Shown here: positions 34,601 through 45,522 of the stretch, piece after piece | How the letters are laid out: every line of letters begins with the position of its first letter | How positions within the stretch are numbered: the stretch's first letter is position 1 | DNA from: Owenia fusiformis | Taxonomy: Eukaryota; Annelida; Polychaeta; Sabellida; Oweniidae | NCBI GenBank assembly: GCA_903813345.2 | Contig: CAIIXF020000005.1 | Span: forward strand, 40,243,375 to 40,307,374 | DNA: 64,000 bases | Reading direction: 5' to 3' | Position numbers and translations under genes: made by a program | The notes under the pieces: model-generated | The model's input: the letters and a program-made list of their open reading frames with translations, nothing else | What the model was told of the DNA's origin: nothing | The model's database searches: none

Positions 34601-36809
34601 GAAATGAAATACGCTTGGACCAAGGATGACTCAAACTGTTAGGACGTGATTTGACGTACCCGTTTCTCAGAGCTTAGTAAACCTGGACAAAGTTCTCTAT
34701 TAATTCAAAATCATAATCAAACTATTGTGAAGGGTTGATCTGATGTTGAATGTTTGTCCTTAGTGAATTTATAAAGATACCACTAATATTAAATGATCGC
34801 AAGTGCTAAAATGGATAAATGTTCTCTAGGAAGATACAAATGATGAAACTTTCTCACGGGGTAGATATGAAGGCCTGTAGTACATGTGGCCTAAACCTGA
34901 CCTCACCAGTACACATTTGCATGGATTGTGATAAAGATACATTTCTGCCAGAAGTCATAAGACTGTCCAATCAATAATAAGTACGGTAGGTTATAATGTC
35001 ATATGTACCGTTATCCTGTTTTATATTTTGCATAATATCTCTAGTGTCATCAGATCAGTTGTAATTTTAATAGTAGTATAGTATCTAATCACATGTTATA
35101 TATTGACATGTGTGTTTTTAACTTAGGGACGAATGTATATTATACACTATGAACCAAGTATCTGCTATGGACACTTCGTGTGACTGGGTTGTGACCTTAG
35201 GTTTTTCTAATAGGGCCATCTATCATATCAAGGTGCAGTCAGTAATTAGAAGTTAATGGACGGAACTTGTATACTTTAGTTGTCAGGAAATAATTGTTAA
35301 ATGGATTCATTCATGTCATTTAGACATAGTTGGAAATGGGAGTGGTAGGGGCGTATCCAAACCCTTTGGGAAGTTTTCTTAAATACGGAAATATACAATC
35401 AAAGATAGCCTAATAAAACCAACGGTATTGCGCTATTAATAGGTCAAACTGAGGTCATAACTTAACAAAGTCAAAATTTATAAATCTCATGATACAAGTA
35501 GATGCATATTTAAGATTTTTAATTTATCCCTAAAAGAAGATAAAAATATACTTATACGTCAACATTTATCATACAAGTGTGATCATATCGACGTCTAGAA
35601 GTGGGGAGTTAGATTAATCTGACCTAATCAGTTCTGGACATATTTTCAAATCGTCAATAACATAAATAATATTTGGTTGTAGTGTTCATAAAGATAAGGT
35701 ATGACAGCACTAAATATTACGTGTCTACACGTTTCAGTCTCCGTTTGATATCAGACATATTTGAACCAAAGAATGGCAGTATTAATCATTGAGAGCTACT
35801 TATGAAGTTTGTTACTTCCGCTCAGAATGGGTCTTGCCTACCAGAAAGAGATATTGATGTGCAGGTGAAATATGAGCATACTGATAATATTTTATTTATA
35901 CAGCACAAAGAACGTACTTTTAGATGCTAAATATGCATTCTTAACCTTTTAGCTTAGATTAAATTAAATTGATTAAACCAGAGATAAGGCAAATCCCTCG
36001 AGTGACGTGTATGTGGACTAATGTTCCCAAACAAGTAAATACTGAAATTGACATGGGGCAGAACCTCCTATCGCTTATGCGAAAAACTTAAAACCACGAT
36101 TAAAAATCAGACTGAGGGAAGGGTGTTATCAAAGATGGAAAATCTCGTGTTAATATATTCACTTTATTTTTGTCTGATATAATTTCTAAAAATCCCCAAA
36201 TACCATACTGTTATAAAGGAAACAAAGAGATATCATGATTGCAGAAATGAAGATAGATATGTTTGGGGTAATGGCACAGTTCAAAAAGCTCGAATAATCC
36301 AACCTTATATACCGTAACGGGCGTGAAATATCACCCACATTGTTAATATTTTATGTAAAAAATTAAGGCGTCAAAAATTCAAGATATTTCAACTTATCTT
36401 TCACAAATGCACGCTCTAACGTAAGCTTGATCTAGCATTATAGATTGTGGAATCGGCAACACTGAGAAACGTTATTTATAAAAATAATTGTGATGATGTA
36501 CATTCCTAAACATTACCTCAACGTAACACGTGGATCATCACGATGCTACAACGTTTTGAATATTATTTCGCAATGACTAACCAAATCCATTAAACATGTG
36601 CGCTTCTCCCATATAAGGCATTACCGAATACGTACAGGTTGTTATAAACGAAGGCAGTGTTTAAGTGAGCAACTAATTGTATGATTTCAGCGGAATTTAT
36701 TTCAAATATATTTTATTATAGATATATGACTCACCTCTGTTGTAAGTGTTAGAACTGTTACAAGGCAAGCCACAATATGCGAAGTCGACGAGGTTTGTTT
36801 CAAATTCAT
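28573..36809 (-). CDS. ImpL2: ImpL2-like secreted two-Ig protein, complete, 10 coding exons
   Basis: ImpL2 proteins are secreted two-immunoglobulin proteins that bind insulin-like peptides and dampen insulin signalling. Coding exons on the minus strand are 36809-36735, 32414-32366, 32098-31941, 31813-31775, 31421-31223, 31006-30950, 30715-30680, 29281-29121, 28885-28766 and 28620-28573. They total 942 nt (313 aa), with consistent phases and GT-AG borders throughout. Residues 1-25 are signal-peptide-like (hydrophobic IVACLVTVLTL). Ig1 has Cys73, Trp85 and Cys156 in DQGTYTCVA; the preceding IDCVTPE brings an extra Cys145. Ig2 has Cys229, Trp241 and Cys281 in MGNYKCKVENEYG. The stretch ENGDLLIKNIQW...ETFLYP closely resembles the second domain of Drosophila ImpL2. 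Length matches the family (about 250-320 aa). There is no transmembrane segment or N-glycosylation sequon. A generic two-Ig family member is the alternative. Confidence 0.85.
28766..28885 (-). CDS. ImpL2: ImpL2-like exon 9 (Ig2, C-terminal half)
   Basis: 120 nt, phase 0 at both ends, acceptor TTTATAG, donor GTAAGT. It encodes 40 residues with the ENGDLLIKNIQW and GNYKCKVENEYG signatures, including the second Ig2 cysteine, and ends ETFLYP. Confidence 0.9.
29121..29281 (-). CDS. ImpL2: ImpL2-like exon 8 (Ig2, N-terminal half)
   Basis: 161 nt, enters in phase 1 after AAATGGCAG, leaves in phase 0 at CAA|GTATGT. It holds PARVYMWTSQRL, the first Ig2 cysteine (QLYCRGDGHPAP) and the core tryptophan (TVQWIDNNG). 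Confidence 0.9.
30680..30715 (-). CDS. ImpL2: ImpL2-like exon 7 (36-nt microexon)
   Basis: Acceptor TTTTCTAG, donor G|GTACGT, phase 1 at both ends. It encodes IPIFADDYFIP in the linker between Ig1 and Ig2. Being symmetric, it can be skipped without changing frame. Confidence 0.75.
30950..31006 (-). CDS. ImpL2: ImpL2-like exon 6 (57-nt symmetric exon)
   Basis: Acceptor CATTACAG, donor G|GTGAGT, phase 1 at both ends. It encodes NDIGGDVSERCVVKKSGN, contributing a free cysteine (Cys185) to the inter-domain linker. Confidence 0.8.
31223..31421 (-). CDS. ImpL2: ImpL2-like exon 5 (Ig1, C-terminal half)
   Basis: 199 nt, phase 0 in (acceptor TTTTCAG), phase 1 out (G|GTAAGT). It contains KLSSTKAKLTIDCVTPEDQ and GTYTCVA. 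The IDCVTPE motif with an additional cysteine before the canonical YTC is typical of ImpL2-like first domains. Confidence 0.9.
31775..31813 (-). CDS. ImpL2: ImpL2-like exon 4 (39-nt symmetric microexon)
   Basis: Acceptor TTGGTTCAG, donor AAG|GTAAGC, phase 0 at both ends. It encodes IPTRADTTEMLSK, a loop within Ig1. Skipping would keep the frame. Confidence 0.8.
31941..32098 (-). CDS. ImpL2: ImpL2-like exon 3 (Ig1, N-terminal half)
   Basis: 158 nt, enters in phase 1 after AATTTCAG, exits in phase 0 at CAG|GTACGT. It holds PPERKEVSLGEKVVIECSAG (first Ig1 cysteine) and SPTIHWLYNGERLQQ (core tryptophan). Confidence 0.9.
32366..32414 (-). CDS. ImpL2: ImpL2-like exon 2 (mature N-terminus)
   Basis: 49 nt, acceptor GTTGCAG, donor GGTG|GTAAGG, phase 0 to phase 1. 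It encodes AFRLDRNLRKRNFLSG. The RNLRKR cluster (residues 31-36) just after the predicted signal peptide could be a proprotein-convertase site. Confidence 0.75.
32415..36734 (-). other. First coding intron of the ImpL2-like gene
   Basis: A 4.3-kb intron (GTGAGT...TTGCAG on the minus strand). It holds a GT-TTGATTGATTG simple stretch near 33353-33385 and one conspicuous hairpin (33919-33957), with no nested gene seen. Confidence 0.65.
33919..33957. repeat. 11-bp-stem hairpin with palindromic loop
   Basis: CAGTGGTGGTC (33919-33929) pairs with GACCACCACTG (33947-33957). The loop contains the palindrome ACGTACGT. It lies in the large first coding intron of the ImpL2-like gene. Function unknown. 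Confidence 0.6.
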
Positions 36810-36920
36810 CTTCGTCTTTTCGTTTTCCTCCTCGTTATTATTGTTCAATTAAATTATTGGTTCCAGTTCTTTAGTTTTATTTAAGTACTTTTGGAATAAG
36901 TCAGTTTGAGTGTTTTATGT
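36735..36920 (-). CDS. ImpL2: ImpL2-like exon 1 (5' UTR plus signal peptide)
   Basis: Coding part 36809-36735: ATG and 24 further codons ending in GAG|GTGAGT. It gives MNLKQTSSTSHIVACLVTVL and then a TLTTE tail, a short signal peptide. I chose this ATG because it starts the frame that continues through all downstream exons and is followed by a hydrophobic core. 36810-36920 is 5' UTR, bounded upstream by the acceptor ATATTTGCAG. Confidence 0.75.
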
Positions 36921-37066
36921 CTGCAAATATAAAAAAAGTTTTTTTAATCACTTTAAATCTTCTTATGGACCATTATGGATTTATTGAATACATTTATATT
37001 TAATTAATAATATTATATGTAATTTATTTAAGACATATAAGTGTGTATCATAAAACGTCAACTTAC

Positions 37067-37200
37067 CTTTTCTAGTATTATTTTATCGTGTCCTTATGAG
37101 GTTCCTTCAGTTTCTCTAAGATGCCACAAAGTTGCCGAGGTGTTGTAAGTTGCAATGTTTCTACTTGAATTAATTCCGAAAGATCGCCTGTCGTACTTTA
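37067..37200 (-). promoter_or_regulatory. Probable non-coding first exon / promoter side of the ImpL2-like gene
   Basis: A consensus donor, AAAAG|GTAAGTTGACG on the minus strand, ends an upstream exon at 37067, and an acceptor at 36921-36923 opens exon 1. The 5' end of this leader exon cannot be fixed from sequence; 37200 is only an outer guess. Transposon DNA begins at 37258, so the core promoter must be compact or lie beyond it. Confidence 0.45.
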
Positions 37201-37257
37201 AATGTTCGTGATGCAATTATTGGAGCTATGCCAAGATACTGTTGCCGGTATACTATA

Positions 37258-38337
37258 GTACCCCGGACAGGTTGTATGATGCAGTCTTTTTTTTACTCTA
37301 TATTTGTAACAGAACAACCATTCTTATTGAAATTTTCATATTTTATTCTGGAGACAATTTCCAACATGGAAAATAAATATTTTATCAAAATTTCCAATTT
37401 TATGATTTTGACAGGCTTTTTTCAAAAACACTACACTGTCAATAAAATACAGGTTTTTGCTTAAACAATTGATATTTTGACGTCATTTCAAAGATTGTCT
37501 AGCTATTGGATTTTTTACAGCCTAAAGTCTTTCCAGATGTATTTGATGCCATATTAATTATGGCTGATTATTGTTATTCATTTTAGTCATATTCAATAGG
37601 CCTAATATTATTACAGCGCATTAGGCCAATGAAAAACTTGTCATTCTGGGTCTCTGAAAACGCACCCTTTTCTCCACTGGGTTTTTCCGCCACCGTCACT
37701 CAGCATGTGAGCCTGTGGCACGTAAATTATACCAATTGCTTTTAAAATGTCAGGTCATGATAAAATTTGACACAGCTGTATTAACATCTCTGAGGGATCT
37801 AATGCCAAGAATACTTCAAATAGGAGATTCGGAATATTTTACTTCAATTTGGACAGCATTGAACAGTGACCGGGTTGAACTCATGTCTGTGGACAAGAAG
37901 ATTGACCTCCTCTATCTGGGCTCAATCTAGGGAACGCTTCACAAAATGAGACCCAGAGCAACAAATTTTTATTGGCCTAATGCACTGTAATAATATTGAA
38001 TATGACTCAAGTGAATAACAATAATCAGCCATGATTATTTATATGGCAACATATATATCTGGAAAGACTTTAGATGGCCGGAAATTCCATAGCCAGACAA
38101 TATTTGAAATGACGTTAAAAGTTCAATTGTTCAAGCAAAAACCTGTATTTTATTGACAGTGTAGTGTTTTTGAAAAAAGCCCATCAAAATCATAAAATTG
38201 GAAATTTTGATAAAATATTTATTTTCCATGTTGGAAATTGTCTCCAGAATAAAATATAAAAATTTCAATAAGAATGGTTGTTCTATTGTAAATATAGAGT
38301 AAAAAAACGACTGCATCATACAACCTGTCCGGGGTAC
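37258..38337. mobile_element. 1,080-bp palindromic TIR element, TA target
   Basis: GTACCCCGGACAGGTTGTAT at the left is inverted at the right (ATACAACCTGTCCGGGGTAC). The arms remain alignable for about 400 bp each (through CACTACACTGTCAATAAAAT, TGACGTCATTTCAAA, GGCTGATTATTGTTATTCA and ATTAGGCCAATGAAAAACTTG). TA lies immediately outside each end (37256-37257 and 38338-38339). The centre, about 37670-37930, is unique. No transposase. It sits just upstream of the ImpL2-like leader exon. Confidence 0.85.
37658..37930 (+). CDS. Unidentified open frame in the centre of the palindromic element
   Basis: 90 codons open between an in-frame TGA and a TAG at 37928. The only unique, non-palindromic part of the element coincides with this frame. 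The peptide (for example SLRDLMPRILQIGDSEYFTS and VELMSVDKKIDLLYLGSI) has an ordinary soluble composition with alternating charged and hydrophobic residues, but no family I recognise. There is no ATG near its start. It could be a captured host exon or a transposase remnant. Confidence 0.3.
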   Translation, partial: KRTLFSTGFFRHRHSACEPVARKLYQLLLKCQVMIKFDTAVLTSLRDLMPRILQIGDSEYFTSIWTALNSDRVELMSVDKKIDLLYLGSI

Positions 38338-40780
38338 TAGCTATCACGTGTTCTATTGCGACCTATCAGCATAAATGGCGGGCCCCGCCTCTGTCAGCAG
38401 TTGGTTCTATTGGTGGACTTATCTTGCATGCTGGGACTAATGAATCAAATTCCCCGGCTGCCTTGATAGTAGGATTCGATTTATGAATGAACTACTAAAT
38501 ATATATAGGTATGACTTAAGTATGTTGGATAATAGTTACTACTAATAGTATATGTTGATGATTATTTGCCAAGTAACAAATATCTTGTTATGGTTTTGTT
38601 ATATGGTATTACACTACAAAAACTACACTTATGATATATTGTAAAATCTCACTTCACCTAGTTCTATTGTAAAAAAGCTAATCTAGAAGCAATATTTACA
38701 AGTGGTTTTAACTCAATAAAAATCAACTTAAAACTGTTTCCTTAATCCTTTCTGCTTACTTATTGCGATATTCGAAAATCTTCTTACAAAAGTGAATAGA
38801 ATTGTTAAGATTACTTCCTGCATGTTCAGCATTGTTCACTGATAAGCGGCATACGTGAGAGATTTACCGTCCAAACGTTTAAATCACGTATTACATAATA
38901 ATGTAACCACATCAGAGCATTTGAAATTGAGCGCTATCGGAAATGGGTTGAAGCTAGTACAAAGGATAGCACCGTGTCAGGTCGGGAGACAAGATTTAAT
39001 GAATATGATGAAGTTCAAAGATTCCACTCCGACTAAAGAACCTTTCGCAATCATGCTTACCAGCATGTTATAAAAATTAATTCTATCTCCCGGTCACACT
39101 GGAAGGTAACATGACAGCAGGGAAACCTTTTACAACGTCACTACCATCATACCTCTATTATCTTTAAGACATGTTCCTCCGCGAAGAAATAGCCAATGTG
39201 ATTAGCAATTTCAAGAAATAAACATAGACAATAACAAAATACCTCAAGGTATTTTTGAATGAACTGTGAAGGTTTAAAAAATCATATGAACTTTACTGCA
39301 AGGTCTGGTCATGTGTCGAGTTAATGAAAGACTTGCATCATATCACGCCCACGCTGTGCTACCACTTAGAAGTAGGCCTACTCCATCGCGGTTAATCACA
39401 AACGATTACCATTGTTTCTTGGAAGTATCACTATGGATAATAACATGTGCAATCACATATCATTCAATTAGGTTAATATCATAACGTCTATTTAACAATC
39501 CACCAAATGTGCAATTCCCCAGAATGTATACTCGTTTTTATTTTTGTGATCTATATCCCTTGCACAGGCCGATGACTCATAAACTGGGTACGTATATGTA
39601 GGTATGGGAAGTATCAGATACCTCTGCAAACTTGCAAGATATTTGATGACGAAATGATCTCCGAAGAGGGGATTCCCCTGGTTACCTCGTACCACAGCAC
39701 TTGGGTCCGTTTTTGTGTCTTGTTTATTTTTTAATGTCCTCATCGGGTTTCAAGAGATTTAATCGATTAGTTTTGGCAGTAGATAAAATCTTGGTCAGGG
39801 CTTGGATAAGAAAATAATCTGTTAAATTCATATATATGTATTTCAAATACCGAGATAAGAGTGTCGAGTGTATTTCATCTGATATTGTAAACAGTTGAAG
39901 AACACTAAACAAATATACTAACCCAGCCAGACCAATTTGTTTCTAAGTAGGCTATACCATATTCTTCATGCCAATTTGCATGTATATCATATCTGAGCAT
40001 TTCGGAACTCGGATTTGAGGATACTGTTTGTACGAAATGACCGCTCGTCGGGGGTATCGGGGTGTGATTCAGAGGACATTCCAGAACTATCAGGATCTAT
40101 TCAGGATCACTTGAACAAATTAAGGAGTCGAATCAGCAGAGCTCATGAGTTCATGACCTGATAATGACATCTATGGGACATCTTACCCATATCTAGATAC
40201 ATCCCTTGCAATGATCTGACTAATGCTAAATCGTGATTATTATTAGACGCCCGTTTTCCCTATTACAAGTAAAGTCATGTCAGTCGCTAACCACCATGAT
40301 CTATCAAGGTATTTTATACCAGTATGGACAGAAATGCACACGTTTGCCATATATAATTTATTCTCACCCACTCTTCCACTTTTCTGACACCATACTAAAC
40401 GCACGTAAGAGACGAAGAGAGAACAAGAACAGACAAATTCAAGTTTATGCAACACGCCCCAATGTATTATGTTTGCGGTCAAACGTCCGGGTCACACCCC
40501 ATATTTGTGGCCCAATAATTAAAACGCACTTGTGTAATAATAGACAGACCCCCCAAATGTCAGGTTAATAAGGACTCATCTCGACCTGATGAAATCATAT
40601 AGAGTCCATATAGTAAAATTTTGTGCACTAAAGTGTTTCTTACCCGGACAACCATAATCTTGACTCAAGTATTTCCGCAATATTTTAAATACACCATGAC
40701 TTCATTCAAGGAGAACACTATGCCCAATATTCCAAGCAATGAAAATAAAAAAGGATCACGTGATCAGATTTTAACAAAAA
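38338..40780. other. Gene-free stretch
   Basis: No exon with recognisable domain. Open frames at 38855-39073 and 40233-40568 have no motif support. Confidence 0.5.
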
Positions 40781-41005
40781 AAGACCGACGAAGACCGGTG
40801 AAAGAATGAAACTGCTCATTCCACTAAAAGACCGGCAATCTTTTTGTAGCGGTCTCCATCGGCCTTCACCGGACTCAACAGGATTCCCCCAGGATTCCAT
40901 CGGGTTTTTTAAAAAAGACCGATCAAGACCGGCAAAAGTCCCGTGAAGTCCGACCTAAAAATCCTGTCAAGTCCGGCAAAAGACCGCCGGTCTTTTCTCC
41001 CATTG
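40780..41005. repeat. Cluster of AAGACCGG words
   Basis: GACCGG or GACCGR/CCGGTC words, often as AAAGACCGGC or AAGACCGAC, occur about a dozen times in some 225 bp, on both strands, mixed with CCGGACTC and AGTCCGGC. Spacing is irregular, so it is not a simple tandem array. Confidence 0.6.
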
Positions 41006-41491
41006 GAAATACACAGGGGATCAAAAAAGGGTAGTTTAGAAAATACATCACCAAGAAAATGCGTTTTCTAAAATTTTGGGGCTCCCAGAGGGTAAATTTA
41101 AATTATGAATTTTACTTTTAGATTTTTAACAAATTGCCTACATCATTATGTATGTTGTAATATTATACATTAATTAATAAGAGGTACTAAAGTATTACTA
41201 CTACACATTTAATTTTTAAATGTTATTATCGAATTCAAATATAAATCAACTATTTTAACTGAGCCAAGTATTGGATGATTGGAGGCAGTATTGATCAAAT
41301 TTGCAAAGGGTTAATTTTATTCTCACCTGTCTCAACAAAACAGGAATATCCCAGAATTCATACAGTCATACTTCTCTTATGTAAACTATATCATTGATTG
41401 GCCAAGGGTTCATCTATAATCCTGGGAAATGACCTCTTCTGGACGAAAAGCGTGGGAACATCTGATATGACCAGTTCCCATAACAGTGTGT

Positions 41492-42735
41492 CACCTCACT
41501 GTATGTACAGTGATCGCCTACTATTAAAAGTGCGTGATCAAAGACTCGACAAGATGCGGAAAATTCGAAATGTCGGAGGAAAGGTATGTTTGTTTCTCTT
41601 TTCTTTACCACCTTAATGACATAGAGTTGTAGAGTTTCTCTAAAAACGCTCACTGGTCGTTTATTTTGCATTCGATTACATACAATTCTAAAATTCTCAA
41701 GCTAATCACTTATAGACCTTAGTTGAAAATTGATCAATAAATCTACTGAATATTGAATACCTTAGAGGAGTTTTCCCTTATACCTGTCATTTATATATGA
41801 CCCAAGTTAGCCACCTCGTGGTGAAACTGGGAACTGACTACTGGCATCTACTGAAGGTTATTACGTCATTACATTACTTATTGATACCTTGCTGCAAAAG
41901 AATGATTTAACTCCCCAATGAAATAGATAATGTACAATTCAGATTTTATATTTTATTACAATTACATTACAATTCGACAATCATCTTGGATGTCAAGGTG
42001 TATAGTTCTCATACCTTGGGATCAGAGGCGTAAAATAAATGGACTAAAATGGAACTTAAAAAACGGTTCCACTTGTAAGGTGTTACGCTTCAAGAGGTGT
42101 TTCACTTAGCAGGTTCTAGAGGTTCAGTGTATATATCATTTAATGGTAATGTATTCAAATCTAGGCAGAAAAACAAAATGAACACACACACAGTGACCAT
42201 TTAATTGACTGAATCAGTTTGGACATACATTTTGCGAGATCCCCATTTTCTTCTCTTGAAAAGCATATAGATATGGGTGTATGGTTTGCTGAAACTCACG
42301 CTATTGGCTGATCCATTCGTTTCTGTGTTAAAATATTTATTCCATGTTATTGAAGGGGAAACGTGAATTTCATCATGGTCAAATGGAAGTCCAAGACCCT
42401 ACCTAAGTATAAAAAATTAAAGAGAGTAAAAATGTTCTATTGTTTTTGATATTTTCAAGCTTTTTAAATAAAATAACACATATTGTATCGCATTTATATC
42501 TTTAAATTGTAAAATCAATAACATATACGAAAAATGGTCAAACTAATATATATTTCTCAAAGCATATGGGTGTTCTTGTGCCTACAAAACCTAATTGAAT
42601 CACCAGTAGCCTGTAATATAAACACAAATAAATCTTTTAAAAGTAACCGTTACTAAATATTTGAATTTTGCGCATCTTGTCGAGTCTTTGATCACGCACT
42701 TTTAATAGTAGGCGATCACTGTATATACAGTGCAT
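41492..42735. mobile_element. Inverted-repeat element with near-identical 80-bp ends
   Basis: CACTGTATGTACAGTGATCG and CCTACTATTAAAAGTGCGTG, ATCAAAGACTCGACAAGATG on the left are inverted, almost perfectly, at 42658-42735. The interior (about 1.08 kb) is AT-rich and non-coding. No clear target duplication. High arm identity suggests a young or gene-converted element. Confidence 0.75.
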
Positions 42736-42794
42736 CTGTCATTTCTCTGGAATGATGTACACTTTCCTCCAAAAGATTGAAAACAATTGTAGTA

Positions 42795-42964
42795 CAGTAA
42801 AACCTGTATATCTGAACACTTGGCTAATCCGAACACCTCCCAATTTGAACATTTTTTGGTCCGTTTTTTCTCCCATTGACTCAAATGTTTAAAAAACTTG
42901 AAATATGAACATCTCCTAATCCGAACGCTCTGAGCTGGTCCCTTGGATTAGACAGATTTTACTG
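42795..42964. mobile_element. 170-bp CAGTAAAACCTG MITE, TA target
   Basis: The left end CAGTAAAACCTGTATATCTG pairs with the right end ATTAGACAGATTTTACTG. The interior repeats CTAATCCGAAC and TTGAACA/ATGAACAT words. TA flanks each end. This is the structure of pogo/Tc1-type MITEs. Confidence 0.75.
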
Positions 42965-42989
42965 TAGGTACAATCCCCTCTAAAAGTTA

Positions 42990-43370
42990 CTGAAATCACT
43001 GGCTGGGAATTGGTGTTCGCTTACACACAGGTGTTCAATAGAGTATACTCATATGTTCGCTGGGCAAAGTATTTCACTAAAGAGATGTTCATTATGACAG
43101 TTTTACTGTACTGGGAATTGGTGTTCACTATACACAGGTGTTCAATAGAGTAGACGCATGTTTTCACTGGGCACAGATCTTCACTAAAGAGGTGTTCATT
43201 AGGATATTTTTACTGTACTGAACTCACTGGCTGGGATGGAATCGGTGTTCACTATAATATACACAAGTGTTCAATAGAGTAGAGGCATGTCACTGGGCAC
43301 AGATCTTCACTAAAGAGGTGTTCACTATGACAGTTTTACTGTACTGAAATCAATCACTGGGAATTCACTA
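42990..43370. repeat. Three-copy 113-120 bp tandem repeat, MITE-derived
   Basis: Units starting GGTGTTCGC/GGTGTTCAC at 43009, 43122 and 43242 run through ACAGGTGTTCAATAGAGTA, GGGCACAGATCTTCACTAAA and GAGGTGTTCATTA to TTTTACTGTACTG. The last word is the terminus of the adjacent MITE, so this array seems to have grown from that family. Confidence 0.75.
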
Positions 43371-45522
43371 TATACAAAATTGAAATCTGTGTATCATGCC
43401 ACCCCTGCAAAATAATTGACTTGCCCACTTGGTCTCTTGGATCCACTTGCAAAATATATATAGTAGATGTGAATATTTTCGAAACAAATGAGTGATATAT
43501 ACACATATTTTGTACCAAATGCGTGACATAAACGGCAATCGCGTGCAAAGACCGAACGGAATGCGTTCGCTTTTTTCGCCATTCGGTATTTTACCGTGTT
43601 GGCCAGGGGGGAGATTCCCCAAAGATGCCCTATCATATTAGCACGTTCGAAAACAAATTTTATAAACAGGCCTCAATTTGCCATTGAAATGGATCTCCAA
43701 ATTTTCACTGTAGTTTTATGAGTATTCTTTACAAGTATGGATCGAGTAACTTCAATAGTAATACCGTAGGTTTGAAATGACGATGTTGAACTGATGTAAA
43801 CGCCATTCCCACGATTTCAAATTTAACTCTGCGCATGCGCAGCACTGAGAGAGCATGTGCCCATGATTGTTCACGTGATCGAATCCTGCAATTTGATTGG
43901 AGATGAAAAAGGCACTTTGTGAAAAATGTGTATACCCTCTGGGAGCCACCAGCATGCATTTTCTTGGTGTTGTATTCTCTAAACTACCTCAAAAAAGACC
44001 TGTCAGTGTTAACGGGGCCTTATTATGTATTTAGGCATTGTCGGAATATCATAAGCATGGGCCCTCAGGAATTCTTGTTCCCCTGCTATATGAGTGCAGA
44101 TTACAAGCATAGTAGACTGATAAAAAGGAAATAAGCTTAAATTACATTGCTAATTGTTAGTTTGATAAGAGGAATAGAAAGAGGAACCGTATAGGCCTAT
44201 TTGTTGCTCAATGAGAACAAGAGCAGATCGCTCTTACTCTTTCATTAAAAAAGCTGCTATTCAGTCTACAAACTTACGCCAAAAAAGCGCCCTAAACTGA
44301 GCGGGTGATTATCAAGCTTATGTGTCAACATAGTGTCACTTTGTTGATATGCCTGCGATTTATTTGCCAGATGCAGTCTTAGGGTTGCCTTGAGCCAAAA
44401 TAGAACAAGATCACATTTCACTTTTCAGTCTTGCTTTTAAGAATTCACTGGAAAACACTATCACAATGTCCCCAGATCTAATAGATAATTAGGTTAGTTT
44501 TATAATGGTTGACTATCAAGTTTTAAAAGTTAAAAAGTACAGTTTAGTTCATGTGTTGAAACTCAACAAAGTATTTCAGATTGATATTCAAATCCAGAAA
44601 AAATATAGAATTAGAAAAGCCCTGTTTATGTTCATTAATAAAGAGGACATTAAAAATTAAAACAGTTCCCATTGGAATATTCAAGCATTTTGCAATTGAT
44701 CTGTTGATTCAATGAGTTTCTTTCTGGAATTCTGTTGATGGTAGTAATAGTAATTTACACAATGTAGCTGTTAACAAAACATGTGAGTTTTAAGTGAAGT
44801 TAAAACATAAAAATATTTTGTTATTAATTTCATATTTGTGTGTGCTCCAAACTATTATCAGTGAACAGATAGTGAAAGTACCATATGATGGGATGAACCA
44901 TTACTTTCAAACATATATTTCTGAATTGATATGATCTGCAAGGGCAAAATGTCAAAACTTTTTAATATACACATGTACTAATCATGCGCTTAAAGTATTC
45001 CTCAAGTAGAAAGTTAAAGTTTAAAAATCCCAGAAAACAGAAAAGAAAGGTAATTTTCAAGATTGTTTATATTATTTGTTGCATTGGTTAATACAATAAT
45101 CATTCTGATCAAATGAGGCTCCCCTTTTCGTAGATTCTGCAATATACCATCACCATGCTGCATTGGGTGGGGAGGGGGATTATCACTGTTAAGGATATCA
45201 AAAGTTATAAAACATACAATGTTTTACGAGAAATCAAACAATTTGGAAATGATATCCTTAATATGGGTGAGGACAATTACTTAACTTATCTCTGATAGCA
45301 GTTTTGAAGTACATTTTTAAATACTGGGATAATATTAACAAGTTTAGTAGAATCACTAGTGAAATTAATGTCATTGTTTTTGAAAACCTGGAAACAGATA
45401 AAACTTCATTCTTACAAGGAACTTTCACAGTACAAATTCAAGAACCTCTTTCCACAGATTTAAGGTGAAAACATTAAAATACTGTTGATGTTGATGAACA
45501 GTATGAGACAATTTTATAATAA
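43371..45522. other. Gene-free stretch
   Basis: No gene identified. Several overlapping short frames at 43354-43959 share the same bases in different frames and have no motif. A local inverted pair (AAGGATATC near 45192 and GATATCCTTA near 45251) is the only structure noted. Confidence 0.5.

Noticed and set aside
43354-43959. Cluster of five overlapping minus-strand frames
   Set aside because: They share the same bases in different frames, with no motif or splice support.
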